Notes under the pieces: generated by a model
The model's database searches: none
What the model saw: only the letters and a program-made list of their open reading frames with translations
What the model was told of the DNA's origin: nothing
In this document: positions 8,373-17,676 of the stretch, piece by piece
How the letters are laid out: each line of letters begins with the position of its first letter
Numbering within the stretch: position 1 is the first letter of the stretch
Made by a program: the position numbers and the translations under genes
From: Gammaproteobacteria bacterium
GTDB taxonomy: Bacteria > Pseudomonadota > Gammaproteobacteria > Pseudomonadales > Oleiphilaceae
NCBI GenBank assembly: GCA_002747055.1
Contig: PDSQ01000032.1
Span: 1 to 57,017, forward strand
Direction: 5' to 3'
DNA: 57,017 nucleotides

Positions 8373-10316
8373 TTAGCCCGCTACTTCTCTGCTGTTTTGT
8401 CGAGTCATTTGGGTGCGAACCTGCTGGAAGCGTTCCCTGGCTGTTTTTTCGATAGATTGCCAGTCCAGTCCGCACAGCGAGCGCAGCTCGGACTGGGTTC
8501 CGTGACGGACGAACTGATCAGGGATTCCCAGCATTTGCATTGCGATGGACACGCCCTGTTGACAGAGAAACTCGGCTACACCGCTACCCGCTCCACCCAT
8601 AATTGAACTCTCTTCGATGGTTAGCAGTAACTCATGTTTCGCCAGTAAAGAAAGAATCAGGGCTTCATCCAAGGGTTTGACAAAACGCATATCGACAACA
8701 GTGGCATTCAATTTTTCTGCCGCTATCAGTGCTTCATGTACCACCGTACCAAAACAGAGCATGGCTATCGATTTTCCGTGCCGAAGTACGCGACCTTTGC
8801 CTATAGCTAGTGCCTCCATTGGTTTTTTGATTTCTGCGCCACAACCGGTTCCCCGTGGATACCTGACTGCTGCAGGCCCGTTAAACTGGTAGCCGGTAAA
8901 CAGCATTTGGCGAGTTTCGTTTTCATCACTCGGTGTCATTATGACCATATTGGGTATGCAGCGTAAAAAAGCCAGGTCAAATGAGCCTGAGTGAGTGGCG
9001 CCATCTTCTCCCACCAAACCAGCGCGGTCTATCGCGAACAATACATCCAGATTTTGAATTGCAACGTCATGAATAAGCTGGTCATAGGCGCGTTGCAGAA
9101 AGGTGGAATAAATAGCGACCACCGGTTTTGCGTTGTCGCAGGCCATTCCGGCTGCCAAGGTAACCGCATGTTGTTCGGCTATCGCGACATCGTGGTAACG
9201 ATTGGGAAAACGCTCGGCAAAAGCAATCAAATCCGACCCCTCTTTCATCGCAGGTGTAATCCCAATCAGTCTGTCGTCTCGCTCGGCCATATCGCAGATC
9301 CATTGTCCGAAGACACTGGAGAATTTTGTCTTTGGTTTTGTTTCTGGTTCTGCGATGCTGACATTGGGTCTGGGTTCAATCTTGTTGATTGCATGGTAAC
9401 CAATCGGGTCGGCCTCTGCCGGAGCAAAGCCTTTGCCTTTTTTGGTAATCAGGTGCAAAAATTGCGGCCCGCTTAACTCCGAAACGTTTTGCAGCGTCGT
9501 AATCAGTGTTCCCATATCATGCCCGTCGACCGGGCCAATGTAATTGAAACCCAGCTCTTCAAACAAGGTGCCTGGGGCCATCATGCCCTTAAAGTGTTCT
9601 TCTGTTTTACGCGCCAGTTCCATCAGTATCGGGGTGTCGCTGAGTGCCTTTTTACCTGTGTCGCGCATGGAATGATAGGTTTTACTCGCCAGTATCCTGC
9701 CGAAGTAGTTTGACAGGCCGCCGACATTGTTGGAAATGGACATGTCGTTATCATTCAGAATTACCAGTAGATCAGAATACATATCCCCCGCATGATTTAG
9801 CGCTTCAAAGGCCATTCCGGCCGTAATCGCGCCATCACCGATAACGGCGATCGATTTTCTTTTTTCTCCGGTGACCTCCGATGCGAGGGCCATTCCTAGT
9901 GCCGCGCTGATGGATGTGCTGGAATGGCCTACGCCAAAGCTGTCAAACGGGCTTTCGTCGCGTTTTGGAAAACCGGACAGTCCATCGATATGGCGTATAT
10001 TGGCCATTTGTTCCCGGCGACCGGTCAGAATCTTGTGCGGGTAGGCTTGATGCCCGACATCCCAGACTATTCGATCATCAGGGGTATTGAATACATAATG
10101 AAGAGCGATGGTCAGCTCGATAACGCCGAGCCCGGCACCAAAATGCCCCCCGGATTGGCCAACGCAATAAAGCAAGTAGGAACGCAGTTCATAGGACAGC
10201 CTTTCCAGTTGGTCTTCTGAAAGGAGGCGAAGCTGAACTGGCGAATCAATACGGTTAAGCAGTGGTGTGTTGGGCCTTCGACTGGGTAGTTCGTGAAATA
10301 CGTGTGTATACGGCAT
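8373..10316 (-). CDS. dxs: 1-deoxy-D-xylulose-5-phosphate synthase
   Basis: The thiamine-diphosphate enzyme that condenses pyruvate and glyceraldehyde-3-phosphate in the first step of the MEP isoprenoid pathway. 647 residues from ATG 10316. The TPP-binding motif is [19 protein letters not shown] at 160-178, followed by LNDNDMSIS; the second half carries [13 protein letters not shown] and the [10 protein letters not shown] loop. A TTG start at 10331 is also open, but [15 protein letters not shown] aligns with the Pseudomonas Dxs N-terminus, so I prefer the ATG; neither has a good Shine-Dalgarno. It is the last gene of xseB-ispA-dxs, 93 bases after ispA. Confidence 0.97.
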   Translation of the reverse strand: MPYTHVFHELPSRRPNTPLLNRIDSPVQLRLLSEDQLERLSYELRSYLLYCVGQSGGHFGAGLGVIELTIALHYVFNTPDDRIVWDVGHQAYPHKILTGRREQMANIRHIDGLSGFPKRDESPFDSFGVGHSSTSISAALGMALASEVTGEKRKSIAVIGDGAITAGMAFEALNHAGDMYSDLLVILNDNDMSISNNVGGLSNYFGRILASKTYHSMRDTGKKALSDTPILMELARKTEEHFKGMMAPGTLFEELGFNYIGPVDGHDMGTLITTLQNVSELSGPQFLHLITKKGKGFAPAEADPIGYHAINKIEPRPNVSIAEPETKPKTKFSSVFGQWICDMAERDDRLIGITPAMKEGSDLIAFAERFPNRYHDVAIAEQHAVTLAAGMACDNAKPVVAIYSTFLQRAYDQLIHDVAIQNLDVLFAIDRAGLVGEDGATHSGSFDLAFLRCIPNMVIMTPSDENETRQMLFTGYQFNGPAAVRYPRGTGCGAEIKKPMEALAIGKGRVLRHGKSIAMLCFGTVVHEALIAAEKLNATVVDMRFVKPLDEALILSLLAKHELLLTIEESSIMGGAGSGVAEFLCQQGVSIAMQMLGIPDQFVRHGTQSELRSLCGLDWQSIEKTARERFQQVRTQMTRQNSREVAG

Positions 10317-10409
10317 CTGTGGTCTGGTCAAAAGAGGTTTGGCTGGAAGCGAAACCTCGGCATTATAAAGGAACTGCCTGGCTGGCGCATCGTTTTTATT
10401 CGGTTCGGG

Positions 10410-11300
10410 TCAATGGTTCCGGTTGACGATGTAATGGCTAATTGCTTGCAGACGGGTGAATTGTCCATTTTCGAGCTTGTTCAGGGCTTCCAGGCCAAGT
10501 TCATGTAGTTGGGTGCATTTTTGTCGGGCGGCATCGAGACCGAGGATAGCCGGGTAGGTGGCCTTGTTCAAAGCGTGGTCGGCACCTTGCTGCTTGCCCA
10601 ATGTCTCGGTATCCCCTTCGATATCGAGAATGTCGTCTTTGACTTGAAACGCAAGCCCGATGCACCGAGCGAAAATGCGCAGAGCCGACAATTCTGATTC
10701 AGTTTCAATACCGGCGGACAGTGCGCCAAGTACCACACTGGCCTCGATCAATGCGCCGGTTTTGAACAAGTGCATACTTTCCAGTTCCGCAATATCCAGT
10801 GCCCTTCCTTCCGCGGCCAGGTCAATGGCCTGGCCGCCTGCCATTCCCTGACTGCCACTGGCGATTGCCAGTGTGTGGATCATTTTAAGTCGGATTTGAT
10901 CACTAAATGAGACTGCTTCACACAAGGTTTGAAATGCCATCGCTTGCAGCGCGTCTCCAGCCAGTATGGCGGTCGCTTCATCGAACTGGATATGGCAGGC
11001 GGCTTTACCCCTGCGCAGAGCGTCATCGTCCATGGCCGGTAGGTCATCGTGAATCAGCGAGTAGGCGTGTATCATTTCCACGGCACAAGCCGGCGGCGTC
11101 GCAATATCGAAATTGCCTCCCATGGCTTCCGCCGTGGCGAATACCAGGCAGGGCCTGATTCGTTTGCCGCCATCAATAGTGCTGTAGCGAATGGCACGAT
11201 GTAACGTGCAGGGTATGGTTGATTCATCCGGCAGGGCTTTAATCAATGCCGCATCAGTGCGTTGTTTACATCGCTGAAGATAAGCGTCGATGTCACTCAT
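10410..11300 (-). CDS. ispA: farnesyl diphosphate synthase (geranyltranstransferase)
   Basis: Makes farnesyl diphosphate from dimethylallyl and isopentenyl diphosphates, feeding undecaprenyl and quinone synthesis. 296 residues from the ATG at 11300. The first aspartate-rich motif is DDLPAMDDD at 85-93 and the second is DDILD at 221-225. GGKRIRP (44-50) binds the diphosphate. The chosen ATG overlaps the xseB stop by eight bases (ATGAGTGA), typical of translational coupling, and gives the usual family length; an open extension of ten codons upstream is unlikely. It works in the same pathway as the downstream dxs. Confidence 0.97.
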   Translation of the reverse strand: MSDIDAYLQRCKQRTDAALIKALPDESTIPCTLHRAIRYSTIDGGKRIRPCLVFATAEAMGGNFDIATPPACAVEMIHAYSLIHDDLPAMDDDALRRGKAACHIQFDEATAILAGDALQAMAFQTLCEAVSFSDQIRLKMIHTLAIASGSQGMAGGQAIDLAAEGRALDIAELESMHLFKTGALIEASVVLGALSAGIETESELSALRIFARCIGLAFQVKDDILDIEGDTETLGKQQGADHALNKATYPAILGLDAARQKCTQLHELGLEALNKLENGQFTRLQAISHYIVNRNH

Positions 11301-11541
11301 CGGCATCGTTACCTGTGGTAAATGGTACAAACGTCATCCCGTCTTTCGAGTCAACGAGTTGCGTTACTTTTTGCTGGGCATTTTTCAGAGTTTGTTGACA
11401 GTGGTTGCTCAGTTTGACGCCTCGCTCGAACGCGGCAAGCGAGTTGTCCAGCGTCATGTTGCCTTTCTCCATCTGGCGAACAATGTCTTCCAGTTCGGCC
11501 AGCGATGCCTCAAAATCGGGGGCTTGGTTGTTGTCAGACAT
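11293..11541 (-). CDS. xseB: exodeoxyribonuclease VII small subunit
   Basis: An 82-residue XseB, the small subunit of the single-strand-specific exonuclease VII complex with XseA. The family core is visible as FEASLAELEDIVRQMEKGN (residues 10-28) followed by LDNSLAAFERGVKL. It is the first gene of the leftward xseB-ispA-dxs unit, a very common arrangement. The large subunit gene xseA is not in the window. Confidence 0.95.
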   Translation of the reverse strand: MSDNNQAPDFEASLAELEDIVRQMEKGNMTLDNSLAAFERGVKLSNHCQQTLKNAQQKVTQLVDSKDGMTFVPFTTGNDADE

Positions 11542-11875
11542 AAGGTGTTTTCATTCCTGTATTGAATACTATCGTTACCAGTGACTGTTTTTCATTGCGT
11601 CAGCTTGAACTCGGCTTTTTCAGTCAGTGTTTTGACTGAAGTGGCAAAAGCGTCGGTCAAGACGCGTAAGCACCATGATTTATATAAAAATACGACTACA
11701 CTATATAAAAATGAAGCAGTATTATAACAATTTGCAAAACATTTGGTTAATCAAGCCTAAAATCTCTTAGGATTGTGTGGTGTTTCCGTACTGAGATAGG
11801 AATGTCGGTGGCGATGTATGGGGTGTTCAGTCGCTGGATGAGCCGTTCGATCAAAAGCAATATAAGGAGTAAACA
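11542..11875. promoter_or_regulatory. divergent intergenic region xseB/pomA with 11-bp direct repeats
   Basis: A 334-base gap holding the promoters of both the xseB operon and pomA. TATATAAAAAT occurs twice, at 11681-11691 and 11702-11712, exactly 21 bases apart and so on the same face of the helix. TTTATA (11679) and TATATA (11702) with 17 bases between could also form a rightward sigma-70 promoter. No sigma-28 motif (GCCGATAA) is present before pomA. An AAGGAG ribosome site lies about 11862-11867. No gene is seen. Confidence 0.3.
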
Positions 11876-12634
11876 GTGGATATAGCTACCATAGTTGGGA
11901 TGGTCGGCGGTTTCGGTGTGGTCATAATGGCTATGGTGCTGGGTGGCGGTATCGCGATGTTTGTCGATGTGCCTTCGACCCTTATTGTATTCGGGGGAAC
12001 CATTATGGTGTCAATGTCCAAGTATCCCCTGAGCAGCTTCCTTGGTGCCGGAAAAACCGCAGCAAAAGTGTTTATGTTCAAGCTGGACAAGCCTGAAGAC
12101 CTGATTGAGCAAATCGTCGAACTTGCCGATGCGGCGCGTAAGGGCGGCCTGTTGTCACTCGAGGGTAAGGAAATCAACAATGATTTTTTGGCCAAAGGGA
12201 TTCAATTGCTGGTCGATGGTCACGATGCCGAGGTGGTCAAGACGCTGTTATCCAAAGACAAGAATCTGGCGGTAGAGCGGCATAATCAGGGCAGCAGTGT
12301 CTGGTCTACTATGGGGGATGTGGCGCCCGCGATGGGCATGATCGGCACTCTGGTTGGCCTGGTGGCTATGTTGGCCAATATGGATGATCCAAAATCTATT
12401 GGCCCTGCTATGGCAGTCGCTTTGCTTACCACTCTGTATGGCGCCGTAATAGGCAATATGGTTGCGTTTCCATTCGCAGACAAGTTAAAAGTGCGTGCAG
12501 GGGAGGAGGAGTTAATCAAAAGCATGATTATCGATGCGTTGCTGGCGATTCAGGCGGGACAAAATCCGCGCGTTGTCGAAAGCATGCTGCGCACTTATTT
12601 GCCTGAAGGCAAGCGGGAAGTCGCTGAAAAATGA
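11876..12634 (+). CDS. pomA: sodium-type flagellar motor stator protein PomA (MotA family)
   Basis: The inner-membrane stator subunit that, with PomB, forms an ion channel turning the flagellar rotor. The 252 residues match PomA of Vibrio far better than proton-type MotA in length and block structure: MAMVLGGGIAMFVDVPS near the N-terminus, DAARKGGLLSLEGKEINN in the cytoplasmic loop (charged residues contacting FliG), and GDVAPAMGMIGTLVGLVAML in the third membrane segment. GTG start at 11876 with AAGGAG upstream. The stop overlaps the pomB start by four bases (ATGA), as expected for stoichiometric stator subunits. Sodium dependence is inferred from family resemblance. Confidence 0.93.
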   Translation: MDIATIVGMVGGFGVVIMAMVLGGGIAMFVDVPSTLIVFGGTIMVSMSKYPLSSFLGAGKTAAKVFMFKLDKPEDLIEQIVELADAARKGGLLSLEGKEINNDFLAKGIQLLVDGHDAEVVKTLLSKDKNLAVERHNQGSSVWSTMGDVAPAMGMIGTLVGLVAMLANMDDPKSIGPAMAVALLTTLYGAVIGNMVAFPFADKLKVRAGEEELIKSMIIDALLAIQAGQNPRVVESMLRTYLPEGKREVAEK

Positions 12635-13626
12635 GTGATGAAGAAGAGAAAAAATGTGAATGTCCGGCGGGATTGCCCGGCTGGTTGGCAACTTTTGCCG
12701 ACTTGATGTCGTTGTTGATGTGTTTTTTCGTCCTGTTGTTGTCTTTTGCCGAAATGGATGTGCTTAAATTCAAGCGTCTCGCCGGGTCAATGCGAAGTGC
12801 CTTTGGTGTCCAGAACCAGGTGAATGTCAATGATATCCCTAAAGGTACCAGTATTGTCGCTCAGGAGTTTTCGCCCGGCAAACCCGAGCCGACTCCCTTG
12901 AAAGTAGTGATGCAGCAGACCGCTGATCCGGACAAGCAATCTCTGGAACTACTCTGTGAGGCAGAAATAGAAAAGGCACTTGAGCAGGAATGTGACCAGG
13001 TTGATGCTGAACAGAAGAAGCAAAATGAAGTGGTGGTACAAAAGCTTCAGAAAATGCTTCAAGAAACCGAAGACAACGCGATGGATTTGGCCGCCAAGCT
13101 CGAAGCGGAAATCCGTAACGATCAGGTTGAAATTGAAACCCGGGGACGAAAAATTGTTATTCGAGTCAAAGAGAAAGGGTCTTTCGCCTCCGGCTCTGCC
13201 GAGCTTCAGGATGAATTTTTCCCCATTTTGGAAAAACTGATTGCCAGCTTCAAGAAGATAGAGGGCAGTATTTCGGTTGAAGGGCATACCGACAGTGTTC
13301 CGATTCAGACGGCGGAGTTTCCTTCCAACTGGGACTTGTCCACTGCCCGAGCGCTGGAGGTGGCCCGAGGTTTGTTTGAAGATGGTAGTCTGGATCAGTC
13401 GCGATTCAGAATTCTGGGGTTGGCTGACACAAGACCGCTGGTGCCCAACAATACCGCAGATAATCGTGCGATCAATCGTCGTGTCGAAATTATTTTACAG
13501 CAACCAACGGGCGATGAAAGGAAAGAAGAGTTAGAGAAAATGCGCGAGTACAATCCTGACGCTTTCCTTGAGTCAGACCCGAAAGTAGATGAAATTTTTG
13601 ATTTGGATAGCAATGAAATCTTCTAG
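12631..13626 (+). CDS. pomB: flagellar motor stator protein PomB (MotB family)
   Basis: 331 residues: a short cytoplasmic tail, one membrane helix (about 18-40) with the ion-binding aspartate at D24 (FADLMSLLM), a long Glu/Gln/Lys-rich plug and linker (about 60-165), and a C-terminal OmpA-like peptidoglycan-binding domain with EGHTD at 217-221 and NWDLSTAR at 233-240. D24 has the same numbering as in Vibrio PomB. The linker is more charged than in MotB. The last ~35 residues after the OmpA domain are acidic and may be disordered. Overlaps pomA by four bases. Confidence 0.94.
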   Translation: MSDEEEKKCECPAGLPGWLATFADLMSLLMCFFVLLLSFAEMDVLKFKRLAGSMRSAFGVQNQVNVNDIPKGTSIVAQEFSPGKPEPTPLKVVMQQTADPDKQSLELLCEAEIEKALEQECDQVDAEQKKQNEVVVQKLQKMLQETEDNAMDLAAKLEAEIRNDQVEIETRGRKIVIRVKEKGSFASGSAELQDEFFPILEKLIASFKKIEGSISVEGHTDSVPIQTAEFPSNWDLSTARALEVARGLFEDGSLDQSRFRILGLADTRPLVPNNTADNRAINRRVEIILQQPTGDERKEELEKMREYNPDAFLESDPKVDEIFDLDSNEIF

Positions 13627-13635
13627 GATGCAAGA

Positions 13636-14223
13636 ATGACAGAGCAGGAACGGCGTCGCTATTTTAGAATTGAAGACAAAGTGCTGATGAGTTATCGTGT
13701 TGTCGGTGAGGAGACTGAACAAGCCGGTCAGCCTGGGTCGGTCGCGGAAGATTCCGCTGTGGGAACCCGGCAGGCGTTGAATGCACTCGAAGAAAAAGTG
13801 CAGCAAAAGATGGTCAGGCTCAAAGGCGATGAGCCGCTGATTGCGGAATTGCTGGAACTGTTCAATCAAAAGATTAACTTGCTGATTGCTGATGATCGTG
13901 AGGCGATCCAGGGTTCCGCCGGTGATAGCAAACAGACACTGGCAGTGAATATGAGTGCTTGCGGTATTGCATTTCCTTCCGAAGAAAAATTAGCCATTGG
14001 CACTTTGTTGGTGCTCGATATCACGTTGACCCTTTCATTTGTCAGTCTATGCCTGACCGGACAGGTGGTCGGAGTGGAAAAACCTGGCGGCGGTCACCCG
14101 TACATCATACGTGTCGATTTTGTCGATATTTCCGAGGTTGACCGGGAATTGTTAGTGCAAAATGTCATTAGACGCCAATCTGAGCAGTTAAAAGCGTTGC
14201 GTGAGGCGAGGGAAAAAGCCTGA
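13636..14223 (+). CDS. PilZ-domain protein, probable c-di-GMP effector of motility
   Basis: 195 residues. The PilZ c-di-GMP signature is present as an RxxxR pair at R7-R11 (RRRYFR) and, after an inserted helical region of about 90 residues, the second motif NMSACG (N/D-x-S-x-x-G) near residue 104. The order (arginine motif, alpha-helical insert, beta-barrel) differs from compact PilZ proteins such as YcgR, where the two motifs are about 30 residues apart. It starts nine bases after pomB, in the same operon, so a role in c-di-GMP control of the stator is a reasonable inference, not shown by sequence. Confidence 0.75.
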   Translation: MTEQERRRYFRIEDKVLMSYRVVGEETEQAGQPGSVAEDSAVGTRQALNALEEKVQQKMVRLKGDEPLIAELLELFNQKINLLIADDREAIQGSAGDSKQTLAVNMSACGIAFPSEEKLAIGTLLVLDITLTLSFVSLCLTGQVVGVEKPGGGHPYIIRVDFVDISEVDRELLVQNVIRRQSEQLKALREAREKA

Positions 14224-14229
14224 ACGAGA

Positions 14230-15039
14230 TCAGGCTTCCCGGGTGAAGTGATGTGCTGTAAATTGACCCTGTCGGCCTTCGGGTAAATAGCTTTGCTCGT
14301 AAAAGGTGACTTCTCCGCCGTGTTTAATTGCCACCAGAGTGGTGGCGCGCGTGCCATAGTGTTGGCCTTTGATAAAGATTGGCGAGAGCAAGAGTTCTAT
14401 TTCTTTGCCCACACCGGTTGCCGGTAGCTGGTGTTCCGGCGCGGGACTGTGGTCGGTAAACAGTGTTGTTATTTCGGCCCAGATCGCCGGTATCTCTTTG
14501 CCTGCCTGGATTGCCGAATCGATTATTCGGGTAAAGCCCCGTTTGCTTTTCTCTACTTTAGGCCATGGTGTATCCAGTAAGTGGTTGCTTAATCCGTAAA
14601 TGCCCGGCTTCAATTCGATAAGTCTTTTGTTGTCTGGATCAGAACCGGCCTGACCACCGAGCCGGTTGCTCAGGTAGTGCATACCTTGTCGATCCTTCAA
14701 CACGAGATTGAATCCGGCGTAGTGGTCGATGACAAGTTTTTTTACATAGTCTGTGCTGCTGGTGTTCGAGTCGAGGAAGTCAGATACGAGGTGACCTCGG
14801 GAAAGAGGGTAGTCATTTTGATCCGGCTTTCGGTAATTGGTGACGGCCGAAACACAACCTGCTTTGTTGACGCCAAGCCAGGTTCCGCCTTGTTCTTCGT
14901 CTCTGCCTGCGCATACGCTGCCGTTTTTCCCCCAAAAAAAAGCCGATTGGCTTGGGCGAGCGAAAAACTCATCCCGGTTGCCAGCTATTATCAGTTCGTA
15001 CTCGGGATGATACTTGTAAGCAAAGGTAATCAGGCACAT
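14230..15039 (-). CDS. NRDE family protein (TANGO2-like)
   Basis: 269 residues beginning MCLITFAYKYHPEYELIIAG and containing the family-defining NRDEF motif at about residues 21-25, then GTWLGVNKAG and YPLSRGHLVSDFL. NRDE proteins are found in bacteria and eukaryotes (TANGO2); the N-terminal Cys2 has led to suggestions of an Ntn-hydrolase-like fold, but the biochemical role is not settled. No signal peptide. It converges with the PilZ gene with only six bases between the stop codons. Confidence 0.88.
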   Translation of the reverse strand: MCLITFAYKYHPEYELIIAGNRDEFFARPSQSAFFWGKNGSVCAGRDEEQGGTWLGVNKAGCVSAVTNYRKPDQNDYPLSRGHLVSDFLDSNTSSTDYVKKLVIDHYAGFNLVLKDRQGMHYLSNRLGGQAGSDPDNKRLIELKPGIYGLSNHLLDTPWPKVEKSKRGFTRIIDSAIQAGKEIPAIWAEITTLFTDHSPAPEHQLPATGVGKEIELLLSPIFIKGQHYGTRATTLVAIKHGGEVTFYEQSYLPEGRQGQFTAHHFTREA

Positions 15040-15187
15040 GGCGTCATGGTATTAAAAAAAAAATCGTTACGCCAGTAAAGCTACATTCGAGTGTCAGCGA
15101 AAACTGAGGTATGATAACGCCCTGCTATTGAGCTGGTTGTGCTTGGCGGGACTAAATACACGAGACGTTGGAGAAACAGGAAAAAAT

Positions 15188-15985
15188 ATGGAGTTTGTCG
15201 TCACAATTCTGGCCTATCTTGGTTTGGGCGCGTTTGCCGGCACGCTAGCCGGTCTTTTTGGTATTGGTGGTGGTTTGGTCATCGTTCCGGCCCTGGTGTT
15301 CGGTTTTCAGTTTCAGGGTGTCGATCAACAGGTGTTGACACACCTGGCGGTGGGCACGTCTCTGGCGACCATCATTATCACTTCGATGAGTGCCGTTCGT
15401 GCGCATCACAAAAGGAGTGCGGTGAACTGGTCGGTTTTCAAACCGCTTACAGTCGGTATGGTTTTGGGGGCATTGCTCGGGGCGAACACGGCCGCCCATA
15501 TTAAAGGGCCTGTTCTGCAAACCGTGATTGGCCTGTTTGCTATCGTTATCGCTTTTCAAATGTTGTTGGCGTTGGCCCCTAAACCATCCCGTTCATTGCC
15601 TAATGACGGAACGCTTTTTGCTGCTGGCGGTTTGTTCGGTTGGGCATCGGCGATTTTCGGTATTGGTGGAGGCAGCCTGATTGTCCCGTATTTATCCTGG
15701 TGTAACGTAAAAATGCAGGAAGCCGTGGCCACTTCTTCGGCGTGTGGTTTTCCTATCGCGTTGTCGGGTGCGCTGACATATGTTTATCTGGGTTGGCAGA
15801 ATCCGTCCTTACCCGATTATGCAACCGGGTTTGTGTATTGGCCGGCTTTTGTCGGTATTACCCTGACCAGTGTATTGTTTGCCCGGTTTGGCGCTAAGCT
15901 GGCCCATCGTCTGTCTCCAGTTATGTTAAAGCGAATCTTCGGTGTCTTGTTATTGTGTGTCGGAATCAGATTTTTATTGGGATAA
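15188..15985 (+). CDS. TauE/SafE family sulfite/anion permease
   Basis: A 265-residue integral membrane protein with about eight hydrophobic segments arranged as two homologous halves, each carrying the family motif: GIGGG at 25-29 followed by LVIVPAL, and GIGGG at 158-162 followed by SLIVPYL. The family includes sulfite, sulfoacetate and taurine-derived anion exporters; the substrate here cannot be told. A TTG-initiated extension from 15128 is open, but ATG 15188 has AGGA nearby and starts directly with the first membrane segment. It lies nine bases before lgt, so the two are probably co-transcribed. Confidence 0.9.
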   Translation: MEFVVTILAYLGLGAFAGTLAGLFGIGGGLVIVPALVFGFQFQGVDQQVLTHLAVGTSLATIIITSMSAVRAHHKRSAVNWSVFKPLTVGMVLGALLGANTAAHIKGPVLQTVIGLFAIVIAFQMLLALAPKPSRSLPNDGTLFAAGGLFGWASAIFGIGGGSLIVPYLSWCNVKMQEAVATSSACGFPIALSGALTYVYLGWQNPSLPDYATGFVYWPAFVGITLTSVLFARFGAKLAHRLSPVMLKRIFGVLLLCVGIRFLLG

Positions 15986-15994
15986 GCTATTGAT

Positions 15995-16780
15995 ATGTTG
16001 GAATACCCTCTGATCGATCCTGTTGCCCTTTCGCTCGGGCCCGTTAAAATCCATTGGTATGGTTTGATGTATCTGGTTGGTTTTGCCGGTGCCTGGTATC
16101 TGGGAACTCGACGGGCCAGGCGGGCTTCTTCGCCAATTAAGCCAGAGCAGATCGGAGACCTAATATTTTACTGTGCACTAGGTGTCGTGCTGGGCGGTCG
16201 TTTTGGTTATGTTTTCTTTTATAATTTCGATCAGTTTTTATCTGATCCGGTCTGGGCGCTTAAAGTATGGCAAGGAGGCATGTCTTTTCATGGCGGTCTG
16301 CTTGGGGTTGTTCTGGCCATGGTTTGGTTCGCGAGAAAACTAAATACGACTTTTTTTCAGTTGGCCGATTTTGTGGCTCCTTTGGTTCCGCTTGGTTTGG
16401 GGATGGGGCGAATTGGTAACTTTATCGGCGGTGAGCTGTGGGGCAGGGCGACCGATGTGCCTTGGGCAATGGTCTTTCCACGGGCAGATGAGCTCGCGCG
16501 GCACCCCTCGCAGCTGTATCAGTTTGCGTTGGAAGGAGTGGCGCTGTTTTGCATTCTGTGGTGGTATTCTGCCAAAGACAGGCCAAAAATGGCGATCTCC
16601 GGCATGTTTCTTATGTGGTATGGTGTTTTTCGGTTTATCGTCGAGTTTTTTCGGGAGCCTGATGCGCATTTGAGTTTTATCGCATTTGACTGGTTGACTA
16701 TGGGACAATTGTTGTCATTGCCGATGGTTTTCGCAGGCATTGGTTTTATTTTTTGCGCATACACAGCAGAGCACAAGTAA
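15995..16780 (+). CDS. lgt: prolipoprotein diacylglyceryl transferase
   Basis: Transfers diacylglycerol from phosphatidylglycerol to the lipobox cysteine of prolipoproteins at the inner membrane, the first step of lipoprotein maturation. 261 residues and about seven membrane segments. The Lgt signature [14 protein letters not shown] is at 138-151, with the essential Arg and Asn (R139, N142); the more usual FING is FIGG here. The conserved SFHGG with H99 is also present. Six bases separate it from thyA, the common lgt-thyA arrangement. Its clients include BamE and the alpha/beta hydrolase lipoprotein in this window. Confidence 0.97.
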   Translation: MLEYPLIDPVALSLGPVKIHWYGLMYLVGFAGAWYLGTRRARRASSPIKPEQIGDLIFYCALGVVLGGRFGYVFFYNFDQFLSDPVWALKVWQGGMSFHGGLLGVVLAMVWFARKLNTTFFQLADFVAPLVPLGLGMGRIGNFIGGELWGRATDVPWAMVFPRADELARHPSQLYQFALEGVALFCILWWYSAKDRPKMAISGMFLMWYGVFRFIVEFFREPDAHLSFIAFDWLTMGQLLSLPMVFAGIGFIFCAYTAEHK

Positions 16781-16786
16781 CTATCT

Positions 16787-17626
16787 ATGCAACAATATCT
16801 GGATTTAATCAGGGATGTCATCGCAAACGGTACAGACAAGGGTGACCGCACAGGCGTTGGTACGCGATCCGTGTTCGGGCGGCAACTACGTTTTGATTTG
16901 CGGCAGGGATTTCCGTTGGTGACCACCAAAAGCATTCACCTGAAAAGTGTTATTTACGAACTGTTATGGTTTTTGAATGGCTCGACAGATAACAACTGGT
17001 TGCGGCAACGAGGTGTTTCTATCTGGGATGAGTGGGCAGCGGATAGTGGAGATCTGGGGCCCATTTATGGCAAGCAATGGCGCAGCTGGGTCGGGCCAGA
17101 TGGAACGACAATAGATCAAATTGCAGAAGTGGTTGAGCAAATAAAAACCAATCCGAACTCACGCAGACTGATCGTCAGTGCCTGGAACCCGGCTGAGTTG
17201 CCGGATGAATCCTGGTCACCGCAGGACAATGCGCAAGCGGGAAAGATGGCGCTCGCTCCCTGCCATTGCCTATTTCAGTTTTACGTCACCGAGGGCCAGT
17301 TGTCGTGTCAGCTTTATCAGCGCAGTGCCGATTTGTTTCTCGGTGTTCCCTTCAATATTGCCAGCTATGCGTTGTTAACGCACATGATCGCGCAACAGTG
17401 TGATTTGCAGGTGGGCGAATTTGTTCACAGTTTTGGCGATTGTCATTTGTACCTGAATCACCTGACAGACGAAATTGTCTATAAGCAGTTACAGAGAACG
17501 CCCGGCCCATTGCCTGTGTTGCAAATCAAGCGCAGCCCGCCGTCTGTTTTTGATTATCAGTTCGATGATTTCGAGTTTTGCAATTATCAGCCTCAGGCGT
17601 CGATTCCTGCACCGATCGCAATCTAG
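16787..17626 (+). CDS. thyA: thymidylate synthase
   Basis: Methylates dUMP to dTMP with methylenetetrahydrofolate. 279 residues; the catalytic cysteine is C159 in LAPCHC, followed by the dUMP-binding [16 protein letters not shown] block. Compared with the 264-residue E. coli enzyme it has a short insertion around 141-152, as in several Pseudomonas-like species. Follows lgt by six bases. No folA is seen after it; the next gene is on the other strand. Confidence 0.97.
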   Translation: MQQYLDLIRDVIANGTDKGDRTGVGTRSVFGRQLRFDLRQGFPLVTTKSIHLKSVIYELLWFLNGSTDNNWLRQRGVSIWDEWAADSGDLGPIYGKQWRSWVGPDGTTIDQIAEVVEQIKTNPNSRRLIVSAWNPAELPDESWSPQDNAQAGKMALAPCHCLFQFYVTEGQLSCQLYQRSADLFLGVPFNIASYALLTHMIAQQCDLQVGEFVHSFGDCHLYLNHLTDEIVYKQLQRTPGPLPVLQIKRSPPSVFDYQFDDFEFCNYQPQASIPAPIAI

Positions 17627-17629
17627 CCC

Positions 17630-17658
17630 AAAAAAATGATGCCTCGATGGTGCCATTT
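17630..17658. terminator. possible bidirectional terminator thyA / chemoreceptor
   Basis: Between the convergent thyA and chemoreceptor genes, an imperfect hairpin (arms around 17637-17644 and 17650-17657) is flanked on its left by A7, read as T7 for the leftward chemoreceptor transcript, and on its right by TTTT. The stem has mismatches, so this is tentative. Confidence 0.3.
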
Positions 17659-17676
17659 TCAGTGTCGGCAGCCGGA

